From Okapia johnstoni (lineage: Eukaryota; Chordata; Mammalia; Artiodactyla; Giraffidae): DNA of 64,000 bases. Every line of letters starts with the position of its first letter. Within the stretch, counting starts at the first letter, position 1. The notes under the pieces were generated by a model that did no database searches, was not told the DNA's origin, and saw only the letters and a list, made by a program, of their open reading frames with translations. A program made the translations under genes and the position numbers. Positions 32,401 through 42,800 of this stretch are shown here, one piece after another. The stretch covers positions 5,704,001 through 5,768,000 of the forward strand of contig JAGTYA010000024.1 in NCBI GenBank assembly GCA_024291935.2, written 5' to 3'.

Positions 32401-33129
32401 TCCCTCGACCATGCTGGGGGTAGGGACAATTAACAGGGACTGAGTCTCCACTATTGGGGTTCAGAATCTTAATAGAAAACCCTTCAGGAAAGGTCCCCAA
32501 GCGTCTATATTCAGATGCTTTCCTGAGAACAGGAAGGGGAAAGTCCCAGATGATCCAGGACAGCTCAAGAGGGGCAGGGAGCTAAAGGAAAGAGCTTCAG
32601 AAGAGGTCTGAATTCAGGTCTTTCCATCCTCCTGGCCGTCTAAATGTCTATCATCTATCCACTCAAGACTGGAAGTACGCCTGCAAGACCACCCAGACCA
32701 GGGGTCTCATCCCGTGACCGTTAGTATCACCGGCTTTGAAATAAGCCTGATGTACACACACCCTCACCCACCCATTGTACAGATGGGAAAACAGAGGCTA
32801 CAGGGGCTGAAGAAGGAAGCGTCAGTGAGCGGACTGAGCCCTGGCCTGCTGGGATCCACCCTCTGCTTCTCTCAGCTCCTGGGACATCGCTCTATTTGGT
32901 GCCTGATCACCATGGACTGTAATCATTTCTTTAACTCCCATGTCCCTAAGGAACCCCTGAGGCCAAGGACCCGGCCTTGCTCCTCTCTGTTCCCCTTGCC
33001 CTCAGGATAAGGACCCCACCTGTGACCTAGAGACTTGAAGGTTTGCAAAATCCAAGAGTAGATGGAGGGGCATCCTTCCTGGGTGGGCTTGGTCTCCCAC
33101 CTACCGAGTTCCTACACACTTTATCCCCT
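32401..33129. other. No gene recognised; MIR trace at 32760-32810
   Basis: 'cccattgtacagatgggaaa' at 32773-32792 is a MIR-like scrap. Frames around 32714-33010 lack domains. Confidence 0.35.
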
Positions 33130-33370
33130 CGGAGCCAGCATGGCTCGGCCCTCACTTCCTTTAGCTCTCTACTCAATGTCACCTGCTCAGCGAGGTCTTC
33201 CTGGACCCCTGCTGCCCCCTCCCATCAGTCTCTCCCCTTGCCCACTTCAGGTCTCTGCACGTGGCCCATCACCACTTGGCACTTCTATGTCTCCCCAAAG
33301 GGAACATCAGCTCATCCCAGTGCCCGGAACAGAGTCTGGCAGGTGGCAGGCACTCAGCACACTGTTGGGT
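33130..33370 (+). mobile_element. L2 LINE 3' region
   Basis: 'cacctgctcagcgaggtctt', 'ctggacccctgctgccccct' and 'gcaggcactcagcacactgt' are L2 landmarks in order. The overlapping frames at 33043-33509 are by-products. Confidence 0.75.
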
Positions 33371-33639
33371 GAGAGTTATGGGTGAAGCCTCAGTTTCCCC
33401 ATTTGAGAATGGGGAAGTTCACTCTGTGGTCTTCAGGGTCTCTCCCACGTCTATCCCCTACAAGGTCTGTCTGTCTGAGAGCCAGGAGGACCAGAAAGAC
33501 CAGAAATGATGGGGATGAGCACAGGTCTGAGCAGGGAGCCAATAGGGTGACAGCCAAGGCCCCCTAACAGGGCTGAGTGGCAGTTTCATCTCATGGTTGG
33601 TGTCCAAGCTTGCATCACGGTGCTGGCCAGGAGCCTGGC

Positions 33640-33790
33640 GTGCAGTTATTAACTGTGATCTGCTGTAGGTGTGTAATTGTCAGATGGCTTTGCATATTTC
33701 GATAAATCTATAAATATGGATGGTAATTAACCATCATTAGCATATGCTTATGTTCTGCATAAGTGTGCATTGTTTCCCCGAGAATGCAAG
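33640..33790. promoter_or_regulatory. Candidate conserved enhancer-like island, homeodomain/POU-type motifs
   Basis: Repeat-free, AT-rich and non-simple, embedded in GC-richer sequence. It packs GTTATTAAC at 33645-33653, TAATTGTC near 33674, TAATTAA at 33724-33730, ATTAGCATATG at 33736-33746 and ATTGTTT at 33769-33775. This density of homeodomain-, POU- and SOX-type motifs is typical of developmental enhancers. That is inference only. Confidence 0.35.
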
Positions 33791-34089
33791 TTACCGATTC
33801 AAAACCAAGACACAGGGACCCCAGGTTCATAGTCATGTATCTCCATCACCCAGGACATGGAACATGTCCATTCATCATCCTGGGGAGGAGGGGGCAGTGG
33901 GCACAGTGGGCAAATTTCTCCACAGTTTTGGAAGGTCCTGGAGCTCCAGGAGGGACAGAGTGAAGGGTCAGGAGACAGGTCAACAGTAGCCACCAGCGTG
34001 AACCAGATTGACGGAGAAGAGGGGCTTCCTGAGCATCTGCCTGTGGCTCCACCCAGGGTGCTGCAGGGGGTCAGAGCTGGAGCCCCATC
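33791..34089. other. No gene recognised
   Basis: Overlapping frames on both strands without domains. Confidence 0.3.
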
Positions 34090-34255
34090 TGCCCTCATTT
34101 GCCTGGGGTCACCGGTGAGTCTCAATTTCCTTGGCTTTAAAATGGGAATGAAAGCAGTTCCTCTCTCGAGGAGTGGCTGTGAGGATTAAGGGAGCACGTG
34201 TGAGTGAAGGATATCCAGCACATATAGGAAGTGCTCACTTGGGTGAACTGATGCT
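34090..34255 (+). mobile_element. MIR SINE
   Basis: 'gtgagtctcaatttccttgg', 'aaaatgggaatgaaagcagt' and 'gctgtgaggattaagggagc' in MIR order. Confidence 0.75.
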
Positions 34256-34289
34256 CCTGGTGTTGTCATCCCAGGACTGAGACAGAGGA

Positions 34290-34525
34290 GGTGCACGGGC
34301 CCATTTCACAGATGAGGCTAATCGCTGCGATGACTCCCAGCTGCTGACAAGTCTTTGGGCCAGATGCTTGCACTCCTGACCCCATGTCCCCTTCACAAGC
34401 GCCCTACACAGCAGGCACTATTCTGACTGCCCCCCTCCATGGTAGGGGGAGGGGAGGCTGTGCCTTGGGCGGGTCAAGTACCTCCTGGATCACACAGCCC
34501 GCAAGGAGCAGAAACTCAGAGCAGG
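34290..34525 (-). mobile_element. MIR SINE fragments, antisense
   Basis: 'cccatttcacagatgaggct' near 34300, and a second piece at 34370-34520 with 'gccctacacagcaggcacta' and 'gatcacacagcccgcaagg'. They may be two insertions. Confidence 0.5.
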
Positions 34526-34659
34526 GCTTTCTGCCTCAGGGCCCGGACTGGGCCACCACTTCACACAGCCCAGAACACTCAATCACGAGCACTGATGAGT
34601 AGGTGGTAGACACTCATAACTGTCCACCCAGCACCCCACCACTCCTTCCTTCACTTGCA

Positions 34660-35155
34660 GAGCCCTGAATTTGTCCTGCAGCAACAGGCTCAGACCTGGT
34701 GGGCTTCCCCAGCCCAAAAATAAAGCCAAATTTGGCACCCCAGCCCCCTTCTCCAGCCATTGTTTTAGGGGTGAGAGTGTGACCCAGATCTGGCCGTTGA
34801 GATATAAGGGAAAATCTGCTGGTAGAGGGACTGCTCCTGGGAAATATTTTTCTGTCTCACTTCACTCCCTCCGTTCTTCTCAGCTTGAATGTTTCAGTGT
34901 GAGACATGCTGTTTGGAGCTGTGACAGCTATCTTGCAACCATGAGGCAACAAGTAAGGAAAAAGTCCAGTATGGTCAAGGATGATAACCATAAAAGAGAG
35001 AAAGACCTTATTTTTGGCATCACTGAGTATCTGACCCACCCCAGAACTACCTCCCTCTAGATATCTTTCTATGGTCAATCATTTTATCTCAATAACTTGA
35101 GCTGCTGCTGTTGGATTTTCTGTTACTTGATACACAACACATCCCAACTAATGGA
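34660..35155 (+). mobile_element. Ancient LTR- or DNA-transposon-like dispersed repeat (family uncertain)
   Basis: 'gtgacccagatctggccgtt', 'gacagctatcttgcaaccat' and 'tctgttacttgatacacaac' form an order I know from a dispersed mammalian repeat, possibly MaLR-like, but cannot name with confidence. A second copy of its 3' part lies at 35270-35436. Confidence 0.45.
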
Positions 35156-35269
35156 AGCACTTACCATGTGACCAGCTCTTGTCTATCCTAACCCCCAACA
35201 CACAGAGTCAGGGCTATTCATCTACACCTCTGACTCCCATATCAGACCCTGGGCCAAGATGGCCAAAGA

Positions 35270-35436
35270 TGGTAAAGAAGAGAGAGAAAATGCCTGGGTT
35301 TGTTGATATCTCTGGGCTTCTGACCACTCTGGAAACCCCTCCAACATCTGTTTATGTGAAATTATTTCATGTCTCAATAGCTTAGTTACTGTTGTTGAAT
35401 TTTTTATTACTTGCTGCTCAGAAAATCTTAACTGAT
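35270..35436 (+). mobile_element. Second copy of the same dispersed repeat, 3' part
   Basis: The tail 'gttgttgaattttttattac' ... 'aaaatcttaactgatgg' parallels 35095-35155. Same direction, about 280 bp apart. Confidence 0.4.
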
Positions 35437-35484
35437 GGCAGCACCCCACTATGCATCAAGCACCCAGCTATTTGTTTACAACTT

Positions 35485-35665
35485 TGTATCCCTCACCAAT
35501 CCTTGAACTCTTAGAGGGCAGAAGTTTTGTCTTGCTGATCTCTGTACCTCCCCGGCCCCAAGGGCAAACAGGGCATGACACACGGTCAACCCAACCCCAC
35601 AAGGACAGTAACATGAGTAAATGATGAGCAAATGCACAAACAAATGACTGAACAGATGGTGAACA
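35485..35665 (+). mobile_element. L2-like 3' fragment
   Basis: 'gaactcttagagggcagaag' and 'ttgtcttgctgatctctgta' fit the L2 tail. The end has TGAxTGAA-type repeats. Confidence 0.5.
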
Positions 35666-35775
35666 GGTAAGCATAACGGATGTGAAAATGCAAACTGTAA
35701 AGTACTGGGCCCAAATGCAAGATTAAGATCTGAAAGGTGAACAGAGATAGCAGCTGCAAGAGATACAGGGTGCAG

Positions 35776-35984
35776 TGAAAAGTGAGAGTGTTGGTTGTTC
35801 AGTCATGTCTGACTCTTGGTGATCCCATGGACTGTAGCCCGCCAGGCTCCTCTGTCTGTGGAATTCTCCAAGGAAGAATACTGGAGTGGGGAGCCATTGC
35901 CTTCTCCAGGGGATCTTCCTGACCCAGGGATCGAACCTGGATCTCCCACATTGCAGGCAGATTCTTTACCTTCTGAGCCACCAG
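35776..35984 (-). mobile_element. Bov-tA SINE
   Basis: Antisense copy from 'agtgagagtgttggttgttc' to the head 'tctgagccaccag'. A short gtgcag duplication lies at 35770-35775 and 35986-35991. Frames at 35799-36332 run through it and are artefacts. Confidence 0.92.
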
Positions 35985-35991
35985 AGTGCAG

Positions 35992-37374
35992 AGCAGGGAC
36001 TGAAGGAAACGTGGCAGCCCCTTTGTTTCAGCAGGAATGAGGCCGATGTCCCCCCAGATGTCCCCCACTCTCTCCATGCTGCTGGCACAGAGGTCAGGTG
36101 GGAGACCCCGCCCATACCCTGCAGGATCACTCCCTTGGCTACTGGAGCCTCTGACAGCCAGCGCCTCCTTTCCCAAGCCGGAGAGACAGGCTTTGTGCTC
36201 TGCCATTTTCCCCCTAAAAAATTGTTTCGAGAAACCAAATGGCTATCATTACACCAGATGCAATTCTTCACTGCGTTATTTTGTAAGAGAGAGAGGACCA
36301 GGCGCTGGGAGAGGAGGCGGCGGGAGAAGTGAGGAAAAAACCATTTAGGATGAACAGACTCTAACATTTCAGCTCTGGGTTTTTCAGAGAAACTGGATTA
36401 AAGAATCAAATCAAATGAATTTTGCCATCAGAGTAAGAGATCTGTCTCCCCTAAAATGCTTTAATTTGACAGTTGGCTTCAACGGGGCTGGCAGAATTCA
36501 TTTTGTGAGCAGACAAGATCAAAGAAGAAAGCAAAGCACAGCCCGCCACGAGAACTCTGTTAACCGCTTGACATCATTGTGCTTCACCCAGAGTTGGATT
36601 TTTGGCAAAATGAGAAGTCGTTTTCTTTCCACTGACGTCTGATATTTGTGGTGTCTGGAAAAGGTCCTGGGGCCAGGGTGGGGAGAATGGGGGGTGGGCG
36701 CGGTCAGCAGACAGACAGGGGCCTCACTGTTCTGCCCTCCTGCCCTCAGAGTCACCTGGAGAAGCTGGCAAAGGTGAGCCCTGAACAGTAATGGGCTCCA
36801 GGGCCCGACCTGTCTTTCCATGTCCGAGCTTCCTCTGGGCCTGTATCCCATGCTCCCATCGCTTTGCCAGAGGATGGATTTGAGGCTGGACATTGACCCC
36901 TTGACGCCCATCCTGGCTGCTCAGATTGCCACCCATGATCTATGCACTCTCACATCACCCTGGATGCTGGTGGTTCTTCAAGTGGGGCCTGAACCCTACC
37001 CCACACCCCACCATGGCATCTCTGGCCCATTAAATGGGCAATTTATGGGCCTGACACATAGTTTCGTATTAGCAGCACCAAGATCAGTTTTAATGCCTCC
37101 TCTAATATGATGGTCTCGAACATCTCCTACCCCTCAGATCTGAGTGCTTTCTTCTAATCAGTTACCTGGTAGCCACGTCCTCCTGCCTGGCCCCCTCCTT
37201 ACCAACATACAGATGACTGCATGTTCATTCATTCATTCATCAGTTATCATGGGACATACCAGGATGAATAAAACTCCCTTGCCCTCTGAAGGTTTATACT
37301 CTGTTTCTTACTCTAACGTAGTTGTTCTAAAAATCAGGGTGGCGGACCTCAAGAAGAACTTTGGGAGGAGGGAC
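35992..37374. other. About 1.4 kb without a gene; repeat-free patches at 36200-36640
   Basis: No exon is supported. 36200-36640 is repeat-free with non-simple AT-rich stretches ('aatggctatcattacaccag', 'tttaatttgacagttggctt') that could be conserved. (ATTC)3-4 lies at 37225-37240. Confidence 0.35.
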
Positions 37375-37580
37375 AGTGCAATGCAATGGTTACAGACACA
37401 GAGTCTGATAATGACAGACCTGGGATTGCACCCCGGTTCCAGGGCTCACCAGCTGTGTGTCTTCAGGCAAGTAATTTAACCTCCCTGAGCATCACATCCC
37501 TCACCTAAAAAGTGGAGAGAACAGGATCTGCTCTGTTTGGGGGAGAGCCTGGCGCAAGGTCAGTGCTCACTTCAGAGCAG
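37375..37580 (+). mobile_element. MIR SINE
   Basis: Near full-length: 'atgcaatggttacagacaca', 'gacctgggattgcaccccgg', 'caccagctgtgtgtcttcag' and a diverged 'gcaaggtcagtgctcac' end. Confidence 0.82.
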
Positions 37581-37599
37581 CCTTTATTTTCTCGGAGAC

Positions 37600-37715
37600 A
37601 GTAGGGCTTTGGGGAAAGAACCAGGCGCACCCCGACTCCACTGCTTATGGACTCATTTGACGTCTCTGAGCTTCAGTGTCCTCATTCATGAAACCAGGAA
37701 AACATAGCCTGACCT
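37600..37715 (+). mobile_element. MIR SINE fragment
   Basis: 'gctttggggaaagaaccagg', 'gacgtctctgagcttcagtg' and 'tcctcattcatgaaaccagg' in MIR order. A direct neighbour of the previous MIR in the same direction. Confidence 0.6.
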
Positions 37716-38059
37716 TTAGGAGGGCAGAGAGGGGCCCTGAGACACAGCTGGGAACTCAGGGGACATCATCTCCAGCCAGGAGCCCCTGAGGCTGTGTCAG
37801 GGGACAGTGGATGAGAGTTGCTCTGGGGAGGTGGTAGGGACGGGAGGGACACTTGGTCTCCCCAGAGGAACAAGATCTCTGCTCAAGGATCCCATCTGTG
37901 GGAGAAGCCGCCACTCTGACCACATCCCTGCCGGGCTCCAGAACCATCTATGGCTCCCAGCGCCACCTATTCAACCCACCTTCCCTGCCTCACCTCCCTC
38001 CAGACCTAAGCTTCAGGTCTCCAGACCACCTCCTGGTCCCCAATCCACCACACTGCATT
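37716..38059. other. No gene or repeat recognised
   Basis: Frames at 37807-38257 continue into L2 and are not supported as exons. Confidence 0.3.
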
Positions 38060-38400
38060 CATGCTTCCCACCTTTACTCTCCTGACCCCTCTCCTGGAAT
38101 GCCCCTCTCTCCACCCCACCTTCTGAAACTCAAGTCCCCTTCAAGGCTCAGCTCGAGTGTCACCTCCTCCAGGAGGCCTTCTCTGATCCCCTTTGCTTCT
38201 GTCCCTCCTCCGTTCCCAGAAACCTCAGCTGATTTCCTCCTACAGAGCTTGTTTTAGTCTCAACACTAGACTACAAGCTACTGGAGGTGACAGGAAGTTT
38301 TTTCTTCTCTCCCTGATATCTGGCACATGGCCTATCATCAAGTAACTCTCAAAGTAGTCTAGACTAATGATTGAGGGAGTGAATGAATGAATGAATATGA
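38060..38400 (+). mobile_element. L2 LINE 3' end
   Basis: 'gctcagctcgagtgtcacct', 'cctccaggaggccttctctg' and 'ctccctgatatctggcacat', then an ending (tgaa)n at 38381-38397. One of the best-kept L2 pieces here. Confidence 0.85.
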
Positions 38401-38404
38401 CTAG

Positions 38405-38610
38405 CCCCCACTTATTCAGGACCCACTGTGTACCAGGCATCATGCTGACATTTCACAAGCATCGTTTCATTTAATCCTCCCTACAACCCCTTGTAGAGTG
38501 TACTGATACACGCCCATTATACAGATGGGCAAACTGAAGCCCAGGGGTTTGGGTCGCTTACCAAGATCACATAGCGAGTAAGCTGAGGCAGTAGAACCTT
38601 CCTGCTCGGC
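38405..38610 (-). mobile_element. MIR SINE, antisense
   Basis: 'ccactgtgtaccaggcatca', 'tcatttaatcctccctacaa', 'cccattatacagatgggcaa' and 'aagatcacatagcgagtaag' make a nearly complete complement MIR. Confidence 0.85.
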
Positions 38611-39615
38611 TCCATCTGAAATGTCTCAGTCTCCTGGTTGAGCTAAGCTCATAATTCACAGTCGTGTCTGGGGCTTCCCGGCTGACCGCTCCACTCACTG
38701 AAGGACCCAGGATGGCTGCTTTGGCTGAAAGTCATGATCACAAACATCCAGTCTCAGTCCTAGAGCAACAAAGACAAAAAGTGTGTCTAAGACGGTTTCT
38801 GCATCCACAGGAAACCCTCCCGGTCCCACCCACGGCTCCACAACTGTCCGCAACAACAGTGAAGACCTCTCCCAAGCCCACATAGATGGCTGGCAGTTCC
38901 CTCTCCTCAGCTCCAGCTGATCGATGGATCACAGGTACATGGGCTGTAAACTCAACATCTCGTGTGTGTCTGTATCAAGCAGGGGACACTTAGTCATTCA
39001 AACCCCCGAGATTCTAGGGGGAGGAGGAAATATCTCAGAGAAAAAGCAAAGAGAGTGAAGAGGAAACAGATGTGTCAAGGAGATTAATCCAGCGCCCAGA
39101 CATGAAAGAAACATGTTCAATTATATTCAATTATATTCTGTTGCATTTCATTGAAATGTACATGTCGTACTTAGCTGCCTGCAAGCCTCGGATTACCCAG
39201 AGAGAAAGTGGAAGAAAGACAAGAGAAGGAAAACACAGACACACACACAAAAAAAATGATCCTGAAATTGGAATTACTAAGAAATAAAAAAAAAGCCAGA
39301 CATCAGACGAAAACTGCTGCTTGGCACCCAGGCCCACTGAGCACTGACACCAGGTCCCTGCGGCCATGAAGTCCAGCGCCAGCCAGATATCCTGCTCACT
39401 GGCATCAAGGAGTCCCAGGTGGGAGTTAGCAGACTCCACTTGCTTTGTGAGAAGCCTGAAGCCTTCAGAGGCCACTGGTGTGGTGAGAGGACAGAGAAAA
39501 GAGCAAGAAGAGATCACATTGGCAAAGCCCAGGGCAAAGGAAAACCCCACCCCAGGAACTGTGCCCTCCTCCACAGGTCTGTTGAACCCGGGCTACTTCC
39601 TCCCACTCACCTAGA
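38611..39615. other. About 1 kb without a recognised gene
   Basis: A (ca)n/A-rich patch lies at 39236-39293. The antisense frame 39131-39574 (147 codons) and the sense frame into BovB at 39419 have no domain outside the BovB part. Confidence 0.35.
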
Positions 39616-40377
39616 GCCAGACATCCTAGAGTGTGAAGTCAGGTGGGCCTTAGGAAGCACTGCCACCAATAAAATTAGTGGAGGTGATGGAATTCCAGCA
39701 GAGCTTTTTAAAATCCTAAAAGATGATGCTCTTAAAGTGTTGCACTCAGTATGTCAGCAAATTGGGAAAAGCCAGCAGTGGCCACGGGACTGAAAAGGTC
39801 AATCTTCCTCCCAATTCCCAAGAAAGGGAGTACTAAAGAATGTTCAAACTATCAGACAGTTGCACACACTTTCCATGCTAGTAAGTTTATGCTCAAAATC
39901 TCTCAAGCTAGGCTTCAGCAGTACTTGAATCGAGAAATTCTGGGTTTAGAAATACAAGCTGGGTTTAGAAAAGGCAGAGGAACCAGAGATCAAATTGCCA
40001 ACATTCTCTGGATTGTAGAGAAAGCAAGGGAATTCCAGAAAAACATCTATTTCTGTTTCATTGACTATGCTAAAGCCTTTGACTGTGTGGATCATAACAA
40101 ACTATGGAAAACTCTTAAAGAGATGGGAATACAAGGCCATCTTACCTGTCTCCTGAGAAACCTGTATGTGGGTCAAGAAGCAACAGTAAGACTTACATGG
40201 AACAATTTTGAAATAACTGATTTAAAATTGAGAAAGTAGTACAACGAAACTGTATATTGTCACCCTGTTTATTTAACTTATATGCAGAGCATATCAAGCG
40301 AAATGCTGGGCTGGATGAGTTACAAGCTTGAATCAAGATTGCCAGGAGAAATATCAACAACCTCAGATATGCAGATG
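39616..40377 (+). mobile_element. BovB LINE, 5' part of a split copy
   Basis: Starts inside ORF2 at 'gccagacatcctagagtgtg'. It carries RT motif A in 'FIDYAKAFDCVDH' (about 40057-40095) and reaches the YADD codons at 40369. A Bov-A2 SINE breaks it there and BovB continues at 40671. Confidence 0.94.
39751..40239 (+). pseudogene. BovB reverse transcriptase fragment, open frame
   Basis: 162 codons of RTE reverse transcriptase including finger and palm segments with the first catalytic aspartate (FIDYAKAFD). The frame stops before motif C. Upstream, the same protein continues in another frame (39616-39793), so at least one frameshift separates them. Not functional. Confidence 0.88.
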
Positions 40378-40658
40378 CTGCTGCTGCTGCTGCTGCTAAG
40401 TCGCTTCAGTCGTGTCCGACTCTGTGCGACCCCATAGACGGCAGCCCACCAGGCTCTGCCGTCCCTGGGATTCTCCAGGCAAGAACACTGGAGTGGGTTG
40501 CCATTTCCTTCTCCAATGCATGAAAGTGAAAAGTGAAAGTGAAGTCACTCAGTCGTGTCCGACTCTTTGCAACCCCATGGACTATAGCCTACCAGGCTCC
40601 TCCGTCCATGGGATTTTCCAGGCAAGGGTACTGGAGTGGGGTGCCATTGCCTTCTCCG
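40378..40658 (-). mobile_element. Bov-A2 dimeric SINE inserted in BovB
   Basis: Antisense Bov-A2: a (ctg)n run at its 3' tail side (40378-40396), then two related BovA units, 'agtcgcttcagtcgtgtccg' and 'aagtcactcagtcgtgtccg', separated by 'aatgcatgaaagtgaaaagt'. Exact 12-bp target duplications gatatgcagatg lie at 40366-40377 and 40659-40670. Confidence 0.96.
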
Positions 40659-41157
40659 GATATGCAGATGATACCACTCTAATGGCAGAAACAGAAGAGG
40701 AACTAAAGAGCCTCTTGATGAGGGTGAAAGTGGAGAGTACAAAGGCCAGCTTAAAACCCAATGTTAGAAAAACTAAGATCATGTCCTCTGGTCCCATCAC
40801 TTCATGGCAAATAGAAGTGGAAAAGGTGGAAGCTGTGACAGATTTCCTCTTCTTAGGCTCTAAAATCACTGTGGATGGTGACTGCAGCCATGAAATTAGA
40901 AGATGATTGCTTCTTGGAAGGAAAGCTATGACTAACCTAGACTGTGTATTAAAAGCAAAGACATCATTTTGCCAGCAAAGGTCTGTATAGTCAAGGCTAT
41001 GGTCTTTCCAGTAATCATGTAGGGATGTGAGAGTTGGACCATAAAGAAGGCAGTCCAGAGAGGTCAAGTAATTGGAGTAGTAGAGCACCGAAGAATTGAT
41101 GCTTTTGAACTGTGGTGCTGGAGAAGACTCTTAAGAGTCCCCTTGGACAGCAAGGAG
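40659..41157 (+). mobile_element. BovB LINE, 3' part of the split copy, lacking its 3' end
   Basis: Continues at the YADD codons (40661-40672) and runs to 'gagtccccttggacagcaag'. It then stops about 350 bp before the normal BovB 3' end. An extra stretch of about 33 bp lies near 41053-41085. Missing 3' ends are unusual for target-primed insertion and point to a later deletion. Confidence 0.9.
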
Positions 41158-41310
41158 AGGGAAGTAAGGAGATGCTCTTTAGGGCACTGTTGACTCACCC
41201 TGGTCAGTCCACATGCTCCCAAAACTCAACGAGGAGTCCACTTGAGGACAGGGAGAAGTTGGTGTTTGTGGAGCAGCTGCTGCTGCCTGGAGCCGGGGCT
41301 TCTCAGATGT

Positions 41311-41428
41311 CATCTCACGTGGTCAGCTCACATGTCAGCTCATGTCAGTTCACATGTAATCTCACATGTTATCTCACATCATCTCGTGTCAGTTCACATG
41401 TCATTTCACGTGTGAGCTCACATGTCTT
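41311..41428. repeat. Minisatellite of ~12-bp 'cagctcacatgt' units with E-box cores
   Basis: About nine to ten degenerate units. They contain CACGTG at 41316 and 41407, and CACATG at 41329, 41351, 41363, 41395 and 41419. Spacings are mostly 12 bp or near multiples. The + strand frame reads as SSHV-like repeats, which is a by-product. Confidence 0.8.
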
Positions 41429-41924
41429 CAGTGAGGACCCCACAAAGAGGTCCACAGACATCCCCAGTGCATTACTGATTTTGTTTTTGCAACAAAATAG
41501 GTCCCAAATGGAAACACTCTAACCCTAAGATACATGAACAAGATTCTCATTAGAAAGGGCATCAAGACATATTCAATATGGAAATCAGTGGACACTCGTG
41601 GAAAGAATTACTAGCTGAATAATGAGGAAGGGCAAGTCAACACAACTCAGTAAATGCAGAGGAAAGAAGCCACAACTCTCTCCCTAATTATAGGGTTGGA
41701 AACACTGAATTGATAAAACAATGACATTGAATTACAAGGAAACATGCAACTTCTTAACAGAAGACATAGAAACCAGTTAATGTGATATCTGCTGAGAGAG
41801 CATCAAAGCCTGTGGTCAGGTCTGAGGATTTTCTAGGCACATGAGTGAACCCCAGAGTCTGACCTGCATCCTAAAGTGAGCCCTGGGGCTGGACCAGCGA
41901 CCTGGCATCATCTTCTCTGAGCTG
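41429..41924. other. No gene or repeat recognised
   Basis: AT-moderate unique sequence. No exon evidence. Confidence 0.3.
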
Positions 41925-42080
41925 CGTCTCCCCAACACCTTCTCTGGATCACACACTGGTCTGTCATGTTCACCTCTCCACCCTCAGTGTGCAGGCCACC
42001 TCTTCCAGGAAGACTCCCCTGATGACTCCAGACCCCAATCACCCCAACTCTGAACTCAGCCCATCCTTCCCCTATTAAAT
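41925..42080 (+). mobile_element. L2 LINE fragment
   Basis: 'ctctccaccctcagtgtgca' and 'gccacctcttccaggaagac' are L2-like. Confidence 0.55.
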
Positions 42081-42261
42081 ATCAGGTGGTCCCAGCAGAA
42101 TGTAAGATTAACAGATTACAGGGCACAAAGGCAGATGGTAGTTTCAAGTTCTCTCTCCCATAGAAGGTGACCTCCTCTGATATTTCTACAGTGCTTTACA
42201 GTTAGCAGAACCCAGCCACGCCCCTCATTGTAGTGGACACTCAGAACTTCAAGCTGCAGGT

Positions 42262-42470
42262 AAGACCGAGACTGGGGCCAGAATCTCTAGGTTCAAATCG
42301 TGCCTCCACCACTTCCTAGTTGAACTAGTTGAGCAAGTTCTTTCCTATTTGACATTGTTTCCTCACCTGTAAACTGGAGCTAACTAACAATGCTATCTCC
42401 TTTGTAGGACTGTTATAAGGTCTGTACATGTAAAGCATGTAGGACAGGGCTCGGCCTGTAAAGGTCTCTC
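42262..42470 (+). mobile_element. MIR SINE
   Basis: Nearly complete: 'gggccagaatctctaggttc', 'tgcctccaccacttcctagt', 'tttcctcacctgtaaactgg' and a 'ggactgttataaggtctgta' end. Confidence 0.85.
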
Positions 42471-42474
42471 CATC

Positions 42475-42610
42475 ATGTCTGAGATCTTTATCATCCTTCC
42501 CGTTTTACAGAGGAGCAAACTGAGGCTCAGAGATGCTAAGGCACATGTCGAGGATCACACAGATGACCGCTGTCAGAACCAGCTCTTTAACTCGGATCCA
42601 GAGTGTCTGG
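42475..42610 (-). mobile_element. MIR SINE, antisense
   Basis: 'cccgttttacagaggagcaa', 'actgaggctcagagatgcta' and 'gaggatcacacagatgaccg'. It faces the preceding MIR tail to tail. Confidence 0.8.
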
Positions 42611-42614
42611 ACCC

Positions 42615-42800
42615 CCATCCCACTTACCACATACCAAGGGCTGCGCTGTTCCATTTACACCTTGTCTCGTCCCACAGCCATCCTCATCTCCCATTTTACA
42701 GGTGAGGAATCTGAGAGCTGGGCATGCACGAAAAGTCACTCAAGGTCCTACAGCCAGTAAGGGAAGAATTCCCCACAATTCAAACCCAGGGCTCCTAGCT
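42615..42800 (-). mobile_element. MIR SINE, antisense
   Basis: 'cacataccaagggctgcgct', 'cccattttacaggtgaggaa' and 'ttcaaacccagggctcc' in complement order. Confidence 0.82.

Noticed and set aside
35886..36332. 148-codon sense frame and the overlapping antisense frames
   Set aside because: They begin inside a Bov-tA SINE and read through unique sequence without a domain.
39419..39793. 124-codon frame joining unique sequence to BovB
   Set aside because: Only the part after about 39616 is BovB; the upstream part is incidental read-through.
40378..40396. (CTG)n run as a disease-type trinucleotide expansion
   Set aside because: It is the normal tail of the antisense Bov-A2 element and only about six units long.
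41112..41522. 136-codon frame with SSHV-like repeats
   Set aside because: The repeat in the protein is the 12-bp minisatellite read in frame.
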